From NCBI RefSeq assembly GCF_001267925.1, contig NZ_CP011409.1:3410001-3474000 (forward strand): DNA of 64,000 nt. Direction: 5' to 3'. Made by a program: the position numbers and the translations under genes. Numbering within the stretch: position 1 is the stretch's first letter; every line of letters begins with the position of its first letter. The notes beneath the pieces are model-generated. The model ran no database searches, was not told the origin of the DNA, and was given only the letters and a program-made list of their open reading frames with translations. Below are positions 46,903 through 54,866 of this stretch, piece by piece. The stretch comes from Herbaspirillum hiltneri N3. GTDB taxonomy: Bacteria; Pseudomonadota; Gammaproteobacteria; Burkholderiales; Burkholderiaceae_D.

Positions 46903-47471
46903 GCTTGCTCCTTGGCGGGGACGGTACCGGTGATGCGGGTCAATACCTGCACCAGTAATTGCAGCGTCAGCACGGTCATGCCGAGCGCCATCATCGAATA
47001 GGGAATCCACAGCGGCGGCGCGAACGTCGACGAGGTAGTCTGGCCGTCGACCCAGGCTTCGTGGAACAGCGTCCACGACTTCCAGGCGAAGAACGCGCAG
47101 AACACGAAGGAAATCAGATCGACGATGAACATGCGCACCTGGTTGGCCCGCGGCGACAGGAAGCCGGCCAGCGCTTCGATGCCGATGTGGCCGCGCAGCG
47201 ATTGCACGTACGCCGAGCACAGGAAGATCACGCCCACCAGCATGAACACCGACGCCTCATCCTGCCAGTCGGTCGGCTGGTGGAAAAAGTAGCGCACCAC
47301 TACCGAATAGGTGAGGATGATCGACGTCAGCATCAGCGCAATCATGGCGAGGAACACCGCGAGCTTGTTGAACTTCTGCAGCGCATGGTGCAGCCCGGCG
47401 ACGACGGCGTTGGCTGATATGTCACCCCCGGCAGGCTTGGCCTGCGGCTGCATCTCGAAGCCGTGACTCAT
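46899..47471 (-). CDS. TRAP transporter small permease (DctQ-like)
   Basis: A 190-residue protein with four hydrophobic segments after a hydrophilic N-terminus: LAVFLAMIALMLTSIILTYSV, FHQPTDWQDEASVFMLVGVIF (family block with WQDE), FIVDLISFVFCAFFAWKSW and IPYSMMALGMTVLTLQLLV. The ATG at 47471 overlaps the binding-protein stop by 4 nt. Partner of the large permease. Confidence 0.88.
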   Translation of the reverse strand: MSHGFEMQPQAKPAGGDISANAVVAGLHHALQKFNKLAVFLAMIALMLTSIILTYSVVVRYFFHQPTDWQDEASVFMLVGVIFLCSAYVQSLRGHIGIEALAGFLSPRANQVRMFIVDLISFVFCAFFAWKSWTLFHEAWVDGQTTSSTFAPPLWIPYSMMALGMTVLTLQLLVQVLTRITGTVPAKEQA

Positions 47472-48496
47472 AGGAGTTTCTCCGCCAGTTTGAGCAGGTT
47501 GGCGCAATTGGCGTTGCGGGCGCCGAAGTCTTTCCAGGCGGTGGCGCGGGCGATATCCTGCCATTTCTTGACGGTGGCGGCGTTGAGATCGACCACCTTG
47601 GCGCCGGCCTTCTGGTACACGGCGGCGACGGCGACGTCATCGGTCTGCGCAGCCTTCAGCGCGAACTGTTCCATCTCCGCACCGACGGCCATAATGGCTG
47701 CCTGCTGGTCCTTGGTCAGGCGTTCGAACACGGCCTTGGAAATCATCAGTGGCTCGAACATGTACCAGTAAGCCTTGTCGCGGCCGGTGGTCAAGGCCTT
47801 GGCGACTTCTTCCAAGCGGAAGGAAATGAACGAGGTCGACGAGGTCATCGCCGCATCCATCGCACCGGTTTGCATCGCGGCGTAGATTTCATTGGATGGC
47901 AAGGTCACGACCGCAGCGCCGGCTTCCTTGAGGATCAGGTCCATCTCACGCGAGCCGCCGCGCACTTTCATGCCCTTCGCGTCTTCCGGGTTGATGATGG
48001 GCTTGGTGCGTGATGCGACGCCGCCGGCCTGCCAGATCCAGCTGACGATCAGGATGCCCTTCTCCGCCAGGATGCGCGCCAGTTCCTTGCCGACTTCGGC
48101 GTTCTTCCAGGCCGAGCCTTGCGCGTACGACGTCACCAGGCCCGGCATCAGGCCGATGTTGGTTTCCGGGACTTCGCCGCCGGCGTAATTGAGCGGCACC
48201 AGCGACAGGTCGAGCGCGCCTTTGCGCATGGCCGAGAACTGCGCGTTGACCTTCATCAGCGAGGAGCCCGGATAGATCTCGAACTTGAGGCTGCCGTTGG
48301 TGCGTTTGGTGACTCCTTCGGCGAACATGCGCGTGAGGCGATCGCGGAAGTCGCCTTCGTTGATGGTGCCGCCGGGGAATTGATGGGAAATCTTCAGCGA
48401 GGTGGGCGCACCCTGCGCCCACGCCGACGAACCTGCCGTCCACAGTGGCGCGGTCGCGAGCGCACCGATGATGCTTCTACGTTTTTGCGAAGTCAT
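47468..48496 (-). CDS. TRAP transporter substrate-binding protein (DctP-like)
   Basis: A 342-residue DctP-family protein. The signal peptide QKRRSIIGALATAPLWTAGS..AWAQG contains two consecutive arginines, so Tat export is possible. FEIYPGSSLMKVNAQFSAMR, GGVASRTKPIINPEDAKGMK (with the ligand-carboxylate Arg) and SNEIYAAMQTGAMDAAMTS are DctP blocks. First gene of the TRAP-mdc operon; divergent from the GntR regulator. Malonate is the likely ligand by context. Confidence 0.9.
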   Translation of the reverse strand: MTSQKRRSIIGALATAPLWTAGSSAWAQGAPTSLKISHQFPGGTINEGDFRDRLTRMFAEGVTKRTNGSLKFEIYPGSSLMKVNAQFSAMRKGALDLSLVPLNYAGGEVPETNIGLMPGLVTSYAQGSAWKNAEVGKELARILAEKGILIVSWIWQAGGVASRTKPIINPEDAKGMKVRGGSREMDLILKEAGAAVVTLPSNEIYAAMQTGAMDAAMTSSTSFISFRLEEVAKALTTGRDKAYWYMFEPLMISKAVFERLTKDQQAAIMAVGAEMEQFALKAAQTDDVAVAAVYQKAGAKVVDLNAATVKKWQDIARATAWKDFGARNANCANLLKLAEKLL

Positions 48497-48653
48497 TGTT
48501 GATCCTCCTTAAGGTGAGAGAAATACTGCTTTTTGTACTTTTATTTGGTGCGACGTATTCAGAACTCATGTCAACTTGAGGTGCCGGGATGTCTCATCCG
48601 GGTTCCCGCGCGCCGTTGAATTTGTTGTTGTCGTGCTTTTTTATGCTGATTTC

Positions 48654-48662
48654 TTGTATACA
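48654..48662. promoter_or_regulatory. Candidate GntR (FadR-type) operator
   Basis: TTGTATACA lies in the divergent promoter region between the TRAP-mdc operon and the GntR gene. FCD-domain GntR regulators commonly bind TNGTATACNA-like palindromes. A weaker match, TTGCATACTT, is at 48719-48728 close to the GntR start, which could serve autoregulation. Confidence 0.45.
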
Positions 48663-48739
48663 CGTTCTTACAAAACAAATACATTGTCAAGCACCAAAGA
48701 TGATTTAGAATGGTTTCATTGCATACTTGATATCACTCC

Positions 48740-49444
48740 ATGGATACCCCCAAGAAACGTTCCGAGACCTTGCGCGAATCGATCGAGGAATTGATCGCCG
48801 TCGGCAAGCTCGCACCCGGCCAGCATCTGGACGAAACCGTCCTGGCCGAACAGTTCGGCGTCTCGCGTACGCCGATCCGGGAAGCGTTGATCCAGCTGGC
48901 ATCGATGGGCATCATCGTGATGCGGCCGCGGCGCGGCGCCATCGTGGCCGAGATCGGGCCGCAGCAATTGATCGAGATGTTTGAGGTGATGGCCGAGCTG
49001 GAGGCGATGTGCGGCCGTCTGGCGGCGCGTCGCATGTCGGCTGCCGAGCATGCCTCGCTGATGGCGGCGCACCAGGCCTGCAAGGACGCGCGCGATGCGG
49101 TCGATCCGGATACCTATTTCTACAAGAACGAAGACTTCCACGGCCAGATCTACGCCGGCAGCCACAATGCCTTCCTGGAAGAACAGGCGCGCGTGCTGCA
49201 ACGCCGCCTGCGCCCTTACCGCCGCCTGCAGCTGCGTGTGCGCGACCGCCTGAAACGGTCTTACGACGAGCATGAAGGCGTGGTCAACGCCATCATCGCC
49301 GGCGACAGCGAACGCACCGTGGAACTGCTGCGCCAGCACGTGATGATCCAGGGCCAGCGCTTTGCCGACCTGGTGGCCTCGCTGCATCAGCTCAAGATCG
49401 CACCGAACGGAGAGAGATCCGCGTTCAGTGACGCCCTGGCCTGA
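48740..49444 (+). CDS. GntR-family (FadR/FCD) regulator of the malonate operon
   Basis: A 234-residue regulator. The winged helix (LAPGQHLDETVLAEQFGVSR, then TPIREALIQLASMGIIVMRP) is followed by an FCD ligand domain with metal-type Asp/His positions (DFHGQIYAGSHN, YDEHEGVVNAIIAGD). Divergent from the TRAP-mdc operon, so it is probably its malonate-responsive repressor, in place of the LysR-type MdcR found in several pseudomonads. GntR-type regulators of malonate genes are known (MatR, MdcY). Confidence 0.88.
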   Translation: MDTPKKRSETLRESIEELIAVGKLAPGQHLDETVLAEQFGVSRTPIREALIQLASMGIIVMRPRRGAIVAEIGPQQLIEMFEVMAELEAMCGRLAARRMSAAEHASLMAAHQACKDARDAVDPDTYFYKNEDFHGQIYAGSHNAFLEEQARVLQRRLRPYRRLQLRVRDRLKRSYDEHEGVVNAIIAGDSERTVELLRQHVMIQGQRFADLVASLHQLKIAPNGERSAFSDALA

Positions 49445-49461
49445 TCGGCATCAGATCAGCA

Positions 49462-50346
49462 TCAATCGAGACTGAAACGCCACAGCACGTCCAGCACATG
49501 CTGCGTCGGACGTTCAATGTTCTCCGCGCGATGCGCAATCCCCAATTGTCTCCACAGGGCCGGCCGCAGCGGCAACATCTGCACGCGCGGATCGGGCAGC
49601 GGCGCGCCCTGCTCATGCGGCAATAGCGTCGCGCCGTAACCTGCCGCCACCAGGCTCTTGATCGCATCGTTGTAATTGAGCTGGATGCGCGGCGCCGGCC
49701 GTTGCCCGCCGCCGGCAAACCACTCCTGCGTCAGGTGCGACAAGCGCGTGCCGGCATCGTTGAGGATCAGCGGTTGCGCCGCCAGCCATTCAGGCGTGAC
49801 CTGCGCCGGGCTGCGCCAGCCGGACGGCAGGAAAGCCATCACCGGATCGCGCCGCCAGGGCTGCACCACCAGCCGCGCGACCGGCGTCTGCGGCAAGGCC
49901 ACCAGCCCGACATCGAGCGTACCTTCGCTGAGCCGGGCCAGCGTGTCCTGCGAGGTCAGCACCTCCACCTGCACGTCAATGCCGGGATGATCCTGGCCCA
50001 GCACCTCCAATGCCTGCGGCAGCAGATGCGCGATGGCGCCGGTCGAAGCGCCCAGCCGCACGCGCCCGGCCAGTCCCTGCACCTGGCGCTGCACGTCTTC
50101 CAGCGCCTGTTCGGCATCGGCCAGCAGGCGGCGCGCACGCTCGATCAGGGTTTCGCCGATGGTGGTCGGCCAGATCTGGCCGCGCTTGCGCGACAGCAAC
50201 GCGGCGCCGATGCGCTCCTCCAGGTCAGCGATGTGCAGGCTGATGGTCGGCGGCGCCAGATGCAGCACGCGCGCCGCCTCGGCGAAGGAGCCGTGGTCGG
50301 CGATGGCGACCAGCGTGCGCAGGCGATCCAGGTTGATTTCTCTCAT
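49462..50346 (-). CDS. LysR-family transcriptional regulator
   Basis: A 294-residue LysR protein starting MREINLDRLRTLVAIADHGS. HTH: SFAEAARVLHLAPPTISLHI. The effector domain has GRVRLGASTGAIAHLLPQAL and LDVGLVALPQTPVARL. I chose the ATG at 50346, seven codons inside the longest frame, because LysR homology begins there. Divergent from argC with a 132-bp gap containing a dyad, so it may regulate argC. Confidence 0.9.
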   Translation of the reverse strand: MREINLDRLRTLVAIADHGSFAEAARVLHLAPPTISLHIADLEERIGAALLSRKRGQIWPTTIGETLIERARRLLADAEQALEDVQRQVQGLAGRVRLGASTGAIAHLLPQALEVLGQDHPGIDVQVEVLTSQDTLARLSEGTLDVGLVALPQTPVARLVVQPWRRDPVMAFLPSGWRSPAQVTPEWLAAQPLILNDAGTRLSHLTQEWFAGGGQRPAPRIQLNYNDAIKSLVAAGYGATLLPHEQGAPLPDPRVQMLPLRPALWRQLGIAHRAENIERPTQHVLDVLWRFSLD

Positions 50347-50365
50347 GACTGGCCTATAAGTCAGC

Positions 50366-50400
50366 AAAACTGAATGTTGTCGTTATTAAATTCAACTTTT
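50366..50400. promoter_or_regulatory. Candidate LysR operator dyad upstream of argC
   Basis: AAAACTGAAT (50366-50375) and ATTCAACTTTT (50390-50400) form an inverted repeat with one mismatch, centred between the LysR and argC genes in AT-rich DNA. Position and symmetry suit the regulator's recognition and activation sites. Confidence 0.45.
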
Positions 50401-50478
50401 CTTATTTTAGCAAGAGACGGAAGATGAACGCCTCATCTCTCCCTTGTTAATTGAATTGTTCAGCGAAGGAACGCGATC

Positions 50479-51411
50479 ATGGCCAAACCTCTTGTTTTCA
50501 TCGACGGCGACCAAGGCACCACCGGTCTGCTGATCCACGACCGGCTGCGTGACCGCAGCGACCTGCAACTGGCGACGCTGCCGGCGGCCGAGCGCAAGGA
50601 CGCGCGTCGCCGCGCCGAAGCCATCAACGCCTGCGACATCGCCATCCTGTGCCTGCCTGACGCTGCGGCGCGCGACGCGGTGGCCGCCATCGAGAATCCG
50701 GCCGTGCGCGTGATCGATGCCAGCTCGGCGCATCGGACCACCGCGGGCTGGGTCTACGGTTTCCCCGAGATGGACGCCGGCCAGGCGCAGCGCATCGCCA
50801 CGGCCTCGCGCGTGACCAATCCGGGCTGTTATCCGACCGGCGCGATCAGCCTGTTGCGCCCGCTGATCGAAGCCGGCCTGGTGCCGCGCGACTATCCGGT
50901 CAGCGTGCATGCAGTGTCGGGCTATTCGGGCGGCGGCCGTCCTTCCGTGGAGCAGTATGAAGGTCCGCAAGGCGCGCAAGCCCCGGCCTTCCAGGTGTAC
51001 GGCACCGCGCTGGCGCACAAGCATCCGCCTGAAATGCAGCGTTACACCGGCCTCGATCATCGGCCGATCTTCGTGCCGGCCTATGGCGCGTTCCGCCAGG
51101 GCATCGTGCTGACCATCCCGCTGGAATTGCGCCTGCTGGCGTCCGGTGTCGACGGCAAGCAATTGCACGCCGCACTGGCACGCCACTATGCCGGCGCTAC
51201 GCATGTCCGCGTGATTCCCCTGGAAGAAACCAAGACGCTGACGCACCTGAATCCGCAGGCGCTCAACGGCACCAACGACATGGATCTGGGCGTGTTCATC
51301 AATGAAGAGCACGGACACGTATTGCTGTCGGCGGTATTCGACAACCTCGGCAAGGGCGCCTCGGGTGCGGCGGTACAGAACCTCGACCTGATGCTGGCTA
51401 CAGCGTCCTGA
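50479..51411 (+). CDS. argC: N-acetyl-gamma-glutamyl-phosphate reductase, short (type 2) form
   Basis: A 310-residue ArgC of the short class (type 1 enzymes are about 345). NAD(P) site: [17 protein letters not shown]. Catalytic Cys117 is in [13 protein letters not shown]. Further blocks are [21 protein letters not shown] (VSGYSGGGR) and [11 protein letters not shown]. It makes N-acetylglutamate semialdehyde in arginine synthesis. It is isolated from other arg genes and divergent from a LysR regulator, so its regulation may differ from the main arginine pathway. Confidence 0.88.
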   Translation: MAKPLVFIDGDQGTTGLLIHDRLRDRSDLQLATLPAAERKDARRRAEAINACDIAILCLPDAAARDAVAAIENPAVRVIDASSAHRTTAGWVYGFPEMDAGQAQRIATASRVTNPGCYPTGAISLLRPLIEAGLVPRDYPVSVHAVSGYSGGGRPSVEQYEGPQGAQAPAFQVYGTALAHKHPPEMQRYTGLDHRPIFVPAYGAFRQGIVLTIPLELRLLASGVDGKQLHAALARHYAGATHVRVIPLEETKTLTHLNPQALNGTNDMDLGVFINEEHGHVLLSAVFDNLGKGASGAAVQNLDLMLATAS

Positions 51412-52300
51412 GACTTTCGAAATAGCGCACGTCGCCGCTGAGCGGATCGGTGAAGGCAATCGAGCGCGCCAGCAGTTTCAGCGGCGCGTCGTAGTTGTCG
51501 GCCGTGCCCGCCGGCACGACGTGCGGATAGAAATTGTCGTTGACGATGGGAATGCCGAGCGCCGCCATGTGTACGCGCAGCTGGTGTTTGCGCCCCGTGA
51601 CCGGATTGAGGCGGTACAAACCCAGTGCGCCGCGCCGCTCAATAAGATCGATGTGCGTCTCCGAGTTAGGCTCGCCCTCTTCTTCGCGCATCAGGAAGAA
51701 CTTGTCGGCGTCAACCATGCGGCTTCGATGCACGAAGGGAAAACTGCGCCCTTCCAGCATGCCGGCCAGCGCCTCATAGGTCTTGTCCATCGTGCGTTGC
51801 TGGAACATCGCCTGGTACGCGCCGCGGCTGGCGGGATTGTGCGAAAAGATGAGGACCCCGGCCGTCTCGCGGTCAAGCCGGTGGATCGGCGTCAGGTCGG
51901 CCAGGCCGGTTTTCTTTTTCAGGCGCACCAGCAGGCTTTCGTGCAGGAAACGGCCGGTCGGAATCACCGGCACGAAATGCGGCTTGTCGACCACCAGCAG
52001 ATGCTCGTCCTGATGCAGGATCTGTTCGGTGAAAGGAATCGGCGTTTCGCTGCCTTCCAGGTCGCGGTAGTAAAAGATGCAATCGCCGCGCCGATAAGGC
52101 GATGCCGGCGTCAGCGCGACGCCATCCTGATTGACCACTTCGCCGCGCGCCATGCGCTGACGCCAGGCCTCTTCCGTCACGCCGGGAAAGCGCGCCGTCA
52201 GGAAGTCCAGCATGTTGCTCCACAAGTCCGCGGCCTCCTGCAGCCACAGGTAACTCGGCGCGACGCCATCCTTGAGCGGCAAAGGCGCTGTCGGTTTCAT
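51398..52300 (-). CDS. RluA-family pseudouridine synthase
   Basis: A 300-residue pseudouridine synthase. The catalytic Asp143 is in [30 protein letters not shown] and [20 protein letters not shown] are the two other family blocks. An S4-like segment precedes ([17 protein letters not shown]). It resembles the RluA/RsuA-like 'YlyB-type' group acting on rRNA or tRNA; the target base cannot be named. AGAAGGAGCGGAC precedes the ATG at 52300. The 3' end overlaps argC by 14 nt. Confidence 0.86.
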   Translation of the reverse strand: MKPTAPLPLKDGVAPSYLWLQEAADLWSNMLDFLTARFPGVTEEAWRQRMARGEVVNQDGVALTPASPYRRGDCIFYYRDLEGSETPIPFTEQILHQDEHLLVVDKPHFVPVIPTGRFLHESLLVRLKKKTGLADLTPIHRLDRETAGVLIFSHNPASRGAYQAMFQQRTMDKTYEALAGMLEGRSFPFVHRSRMVDADKFFLMREEEGEPNSETHIDLIERRGALGLYRLNPVTGRKHQLRVHMAALGIPIVNDNFYPHVVPAGTADNYDAPLKLLARSIAFTDPLSGDVRYFESLRTL

Positions 52301-52319
52301 GTCCGCTCCTTCTCCCTCG

Positions 52320-53645
52320 TCACGCCTTGCCGCTGATCTTGCGGGCGGCGCGACGCTGCCAGGCAATCACGCTGGGGTTGTTGTCCAGATGCGCCCTGAT
52401 GCGGCTGCGCTGGGTGTCGCTGAGCGGCAGGCTTTGCAATAACTCCGGCCAACTCTGCATCGCGCGCTCGACGGTATCGACCAGCACCATTTGCAGCTTG
52501 GGTTCGGGAATGCGCCAGATATTGGCGAGTTCGCGCAGCACCGCCGGCGTCAGCAGTTGCCGCGCCTTTTCTCCGGGCGCAAACGCCAATGCGTGGCCAT
52601 GGCCGGCGAGGTAAGCCGAATACGCGACAATGTCATAGGCCGGCGACAGCTCGGCCGCTTGCGGCGTGCGATACAGCATGCTGAAGTTCTTGAGGTGGGC
52701 GTCGAAATTGCCGAGCAGCTCGTTCACCTTGATCCGGCGCAGCAGCTCGAACAGATCTTCCTCGCCCTTGACGCTGCGCTCCAGCAGCACCACGCCGAGC
52801 GCTGCGTAGGTGCCTGCGTATTTGGCGGCGGCCGGAGTGCCGGTGATCTGGGCGAAGTCTTCCATGTGCAGCCGTCCGGTCGCCGTGCCGGCATCGCGGT
52901 CGAAGCGATGGATCAGCAGGAAATTCTCGGCGTCGCTGCGCAAACCGAACGGCAACCGGTCGGCAATCGCCGTCAGCGGCACCAGTTCGTGCTCGCACAC
53001 CTGCACACCGGCAGCGCGCGCCAGCGCCAGCGACGAGAATTCCACTTCCGGCATCTGAGGATAATCCGACGCCGGCAGCTTGCCGATGAAATGCGCGCCG
53101 CGCGCATCCTTGGAACGCATCACGTAACGCCCGCCCGCTGCGCGCACCAGGCCGATCTTGGGCTGCACGCCGGAGATCGATTCGCCGTCAGGCGTGGGCA
53201 ACTGGCCGGCGCTCATTTCGTAGCTGTCGCGGCCCTGGCCGATCAGGCGACCGAGATGCCTGTCATCGAGTGTTTCCGACAAGGCCGATACGTCGCCGGG
53301 CAAATCCTTGCCGCAATAGGCCAGCAGGCCGAACTCGTCGTCGGGAGCAAGACCGGCGCGCTCGATCAGATGCTTGCGCAACTGGCCTTCCGGCAGCAGG
53401 TTCTGGAAAAATGCCGGCAAACCACCCTTGCCGTCGCCGCGATTGGCTTCCAGCGCGGGATTGAGCAATTGGGCGACGGTGCGCTCCTCGGTCGAGCCGC
53501 GATACAGCTGTGACAGCACCGGCCGGTCCGGGTCAACGGCGTAGGCGTCGTCGAAACGGAAATACACGCGCCCGTCGTCGAGCGCAAACAGCGAACCGAC
53601 CTCGGTGACGCCGAGCCGGATGCGCAGGGATCGCAACATGCTCAT
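52320..53645 (-). CDS. hipA: HipA-family toxin kinase
   Basis: A 441-residue serine/threonine kinase toxin. The N-terminal couple-HipA domain covers about 1-120. The P-loop-like SGVQPK is at 158-163, the catalytic core LIHRFDRD at 244-251 and the metal-binding GNFDAHLKNFS at 312-322; YDIV at 337-340 follows. All active-site residues appear intact, so it should phosphorylate a translation factor such as glutamyl-tRNA synthetase. It overlaps the hipB stop by 4 nt. Confidence 0.9.
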   Translation of the reverse strand: MSMLRSLRIRLGVTEVGSLFALDDGRVYFRFDDAYAVDPDRPVLSQLYRGSTEERTVAQLLNPALEANRGDGKGGLPAFFQNLLPEGQLRKHLIERAGLAPDDEFGLLAYCGKDLPGDVSALSETLDDRHLGRLIGQGRDSYEMSAGQLPTPDGESISGVQPKIGLVRAAGGRYVMRSKDARGAHFIGKLPASDYPQMPEVEFSSLALARAAGVQVCEHELVPLTAIADRLPFGLRSDAENFLLIHRFDRDAGTATGRLHMEDFAQITGTPAAAKYAGTYAALGVVLLERSVKGEEDLFELLRRIKVNELLGNFDAHLKNFSMLYRTPQAAELSPAYDIVAYSAYLAGHGHALAFAPGEKARQLLTPAVLRELANIWRIPEPKLQMVLVDTVERAMQSWPELLQSLPLSDTQRSRIRAHLDNNPSVIAWQRRAARKISGKA

Positions 53646-53938
53646 GCGCCGTTCCTCATCAAGGTATGCAGACGCTCGGACAATTCGGTGCGCGCGCCCT
53701 CGCCGCCCTGTTCGGCGGCGCGCTGCGCCGAGACTTCCTGCGGCACCAGCAACAGCTCCAGCCCCAGCTCGGCACAGATCGACAGCAATTTGCTGAGTTC
53801 GATATTGCCCTTGCCGGTTTCCAGCGCCTGCAGGGTGTTGCGATGAATGCCGCTGCGCTCGGCCAGACTGGTCGAACTCAGTTGCCGGGCTTTACGGGCG
53901 CTGCGGATCTGACTGCCGAGAGCGAGAAGTGATTGCAT
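53642..53938 (-). CDS. hipB: HipB-family antitoxin (XRE/Cro-type DNA-binding)
   Basis: A 98-residue protein with an HTH_3 domain (GSQIRSARKARQLSSTSLAE, then GIHRNTLQALETGKGNIELSKL). It binds and neutralises HipA and represses the operon. The ATG at 53938 is preferred because longer frames run into the operator repeats, and this codon itself overlaps the first operator arm. Operators lie at 53933-54048. Confidence 0.9.
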   Translation of the reverse strand: MQSLLALGSQIRSARKARQLSSTSLAERSGIHRNTLQALETGKGNIELSKLLSICAELGLELLLVPQEVSAQRAAEQGGEGARTELSERLHTLMRNGA

Positions 53939-53980
53939 AATAAAGTGTGTTGATGGGCTTAATGTCCATTTTATTATGCA
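53933..53980. promoter_or_regulatory. HipB operator 1 (inverted half-sites)
   Basis: TTGCATAATAAA at 53933-53944 and TTTATTATGCA at 53970-53980 are inverted copies of one half-site 25 bp apart. The first arm overlaps the hipB start codon. The same half-site appears twice more in operator 2. Confidence 0.65.
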
Positions 53981-53999
53981 TTTGTGGAAAAGCAAGAAA

Positions 54000-54048
54000 T
54001 TGCATAACAAATTAGTCAAAAATACAAAATGACTAATTTATTATGCAA
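54000..54048. promoter_or_regulatory. HipB operator 2: 19-bp inverted repeat
   Basis: TTGCATAACAAATTAGTCA (54000-54018) pairs with TGACTAATTTATTATGCAA (54030-54048), 18 of 19 positions, across an 11-bp AT-rich spacer. Each arm contains the half-site seen in operator 1. Located upstream of hipB, it fits cooperative autorepression by HipBA. Confidence 0.7.
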
Positions 54049-54082
54049 ATCGTTTGCAGTGTACGGAATCTGCTCCGCAAAC

Positions 54083-54107
54083 AAAAAATCGCCCGGGAGG
54101 GCGATTT
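54083..54107 (-). terminator. Rho-independent terminator of the YjfB-like gene
   Basis: A 9-bp stem (AAATCGCCC / GGGCGATTT) with a 4-nt loop; on the minus strand it is followed by a run of T residues. It lies 27 bp after the stop of the 61-residue gene. Confidence 0.75.
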
Positions 54108-54133
54108 CAAAGCACAAGGCCGGCAATCAGAAA

Positions 54134-54319
54134 TCAGGCAACCGTGTTGACGTTGCGGCCGATGTTCGGATTGGCGGGCAGTGGCAAAGCTTGCAGGATG
54201 CCCACCGCTGCTGTGGCCTGGGTATCAAGCGCTTTTTTCAACATCGCGATATTGACCGAATCGCTGGTCTCTTTGGCGGCAAGCGCCGAAGCGACGGCGG
54301 GAATGTTACCAACGTCCAT
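54134..54319 (-). CDS. YjfB-like small protein (putative motility protein)
   Basis: A 61-residue protein, MDVGNIPAVASALAAKETSD to NIGRNVNTVA. The pattern VNIAMLKKALDTQATAAVGILQAL matches the small YjfB family. The ATG at 54319 follows AAAGGAG at ideal spacing; an in-frame GTG two codons earlier overlaps that site and is less likely. It ends PANPNIGRNVNTVA, a tail nearly the same as in the next small gene. It has its own terminator. Function unknown. Confidence 0.72.
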   Translation of the reverse strand: MDVGNIPAVASALAAKETSDSVNIAMLKKALDTQATAAVGILQALPLPANPNIGRNVNTVA

Positions 54320-54478
54320 GATCACTCCTTTGATGATGTCACCCTATAACGTCATCTTTTCGTATTTCTTTACGACAATCAAGGAAATTTATAAAAATAA
54401 ATGAAGTTTTTTAGCCGATTATTGCCAATAAAACAAAGACTTAGCAAATTGCCATTATCATCCGTGGTAGCCTGAAGC

Positions 54479-54510
54479 AAAAAAAATCGCACCCCTCGCG
54501 GGATGCGATT
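54479..54510 (-). terminator. Rho-independent terminator of the 60-residue gene
   Basis: Stem AATCGCA (54485-54491) / TGCGATT (54504-54510), extended by three further G-C pairs around a short loop. On the minus strand it is followed by at least eight T residues. Confidence 0.75.
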
Positions 54511-54541
54511 GAATGGAAACCCGCACGATCCGGTTTCCCCC

Positions 54542-54724
54542 TCAGGCCTTGGTATTGATGAGACGGCCTATATTCGGGTTGGCTGGCAGGGCCGGACTGA
54601 CCAGGCCAACCACGTCGTCGACAACGTGATTGGCGACCTTGGTCAGGTCCAAACCTATCCCTTCCACAGCTTTTTTCGCCAGCCAGGCGGTTGCGACACC
54701 AGTTGCCAGAGATGCGATCTCCAT
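54542..54724 (-). CDS. Small hypothetical protein with PANPNIGR tail
   Basis: A 60-residue protein, MEIASLATGVATAWLAKKAV ... LPANPNIGRLINTKA. The N-terminal 25 residues form an Ala-rich amphipathic or membrane-associated helix; the middle is acidic/hydrophobic (LTKVANHVVDDVVGLV). A strong ribosome-binding site (GGAAGGAG) precedes the ATG at 54724. The last 15 residues nearly repeat those of the YjfB-like protein at 54134. I recognise no named family. Confidence 0.7.
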   Translation of the reverse strand: MEIASLATGVATAWLAKKAVEGIGLDLTKVANHVVDDVVGLVSPALPANPNIGRLINTKA

Positions 54725-54866
54725 GAAAACTCCTTCCAACAAGGCATATGCAACTCCCCGTTAGCGACACAATCTGACAACTCTTAACGAAAATCACATG
54801 TCCTTATCCTGGTTTTACACAGGTTAAGATGAGGCCCCCGGCATCTGCATCCCTACTTTGAATTTC

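Noticed and set aside
54029..54349. 106-codon plus-strand frame starting in the hip operator
   Set aside because: Its start MTNLLC mirrors the opposite-strand frame because of the 19-bp inverted repeat, and it runs antisense through the YjfB-like gene and its terminator.
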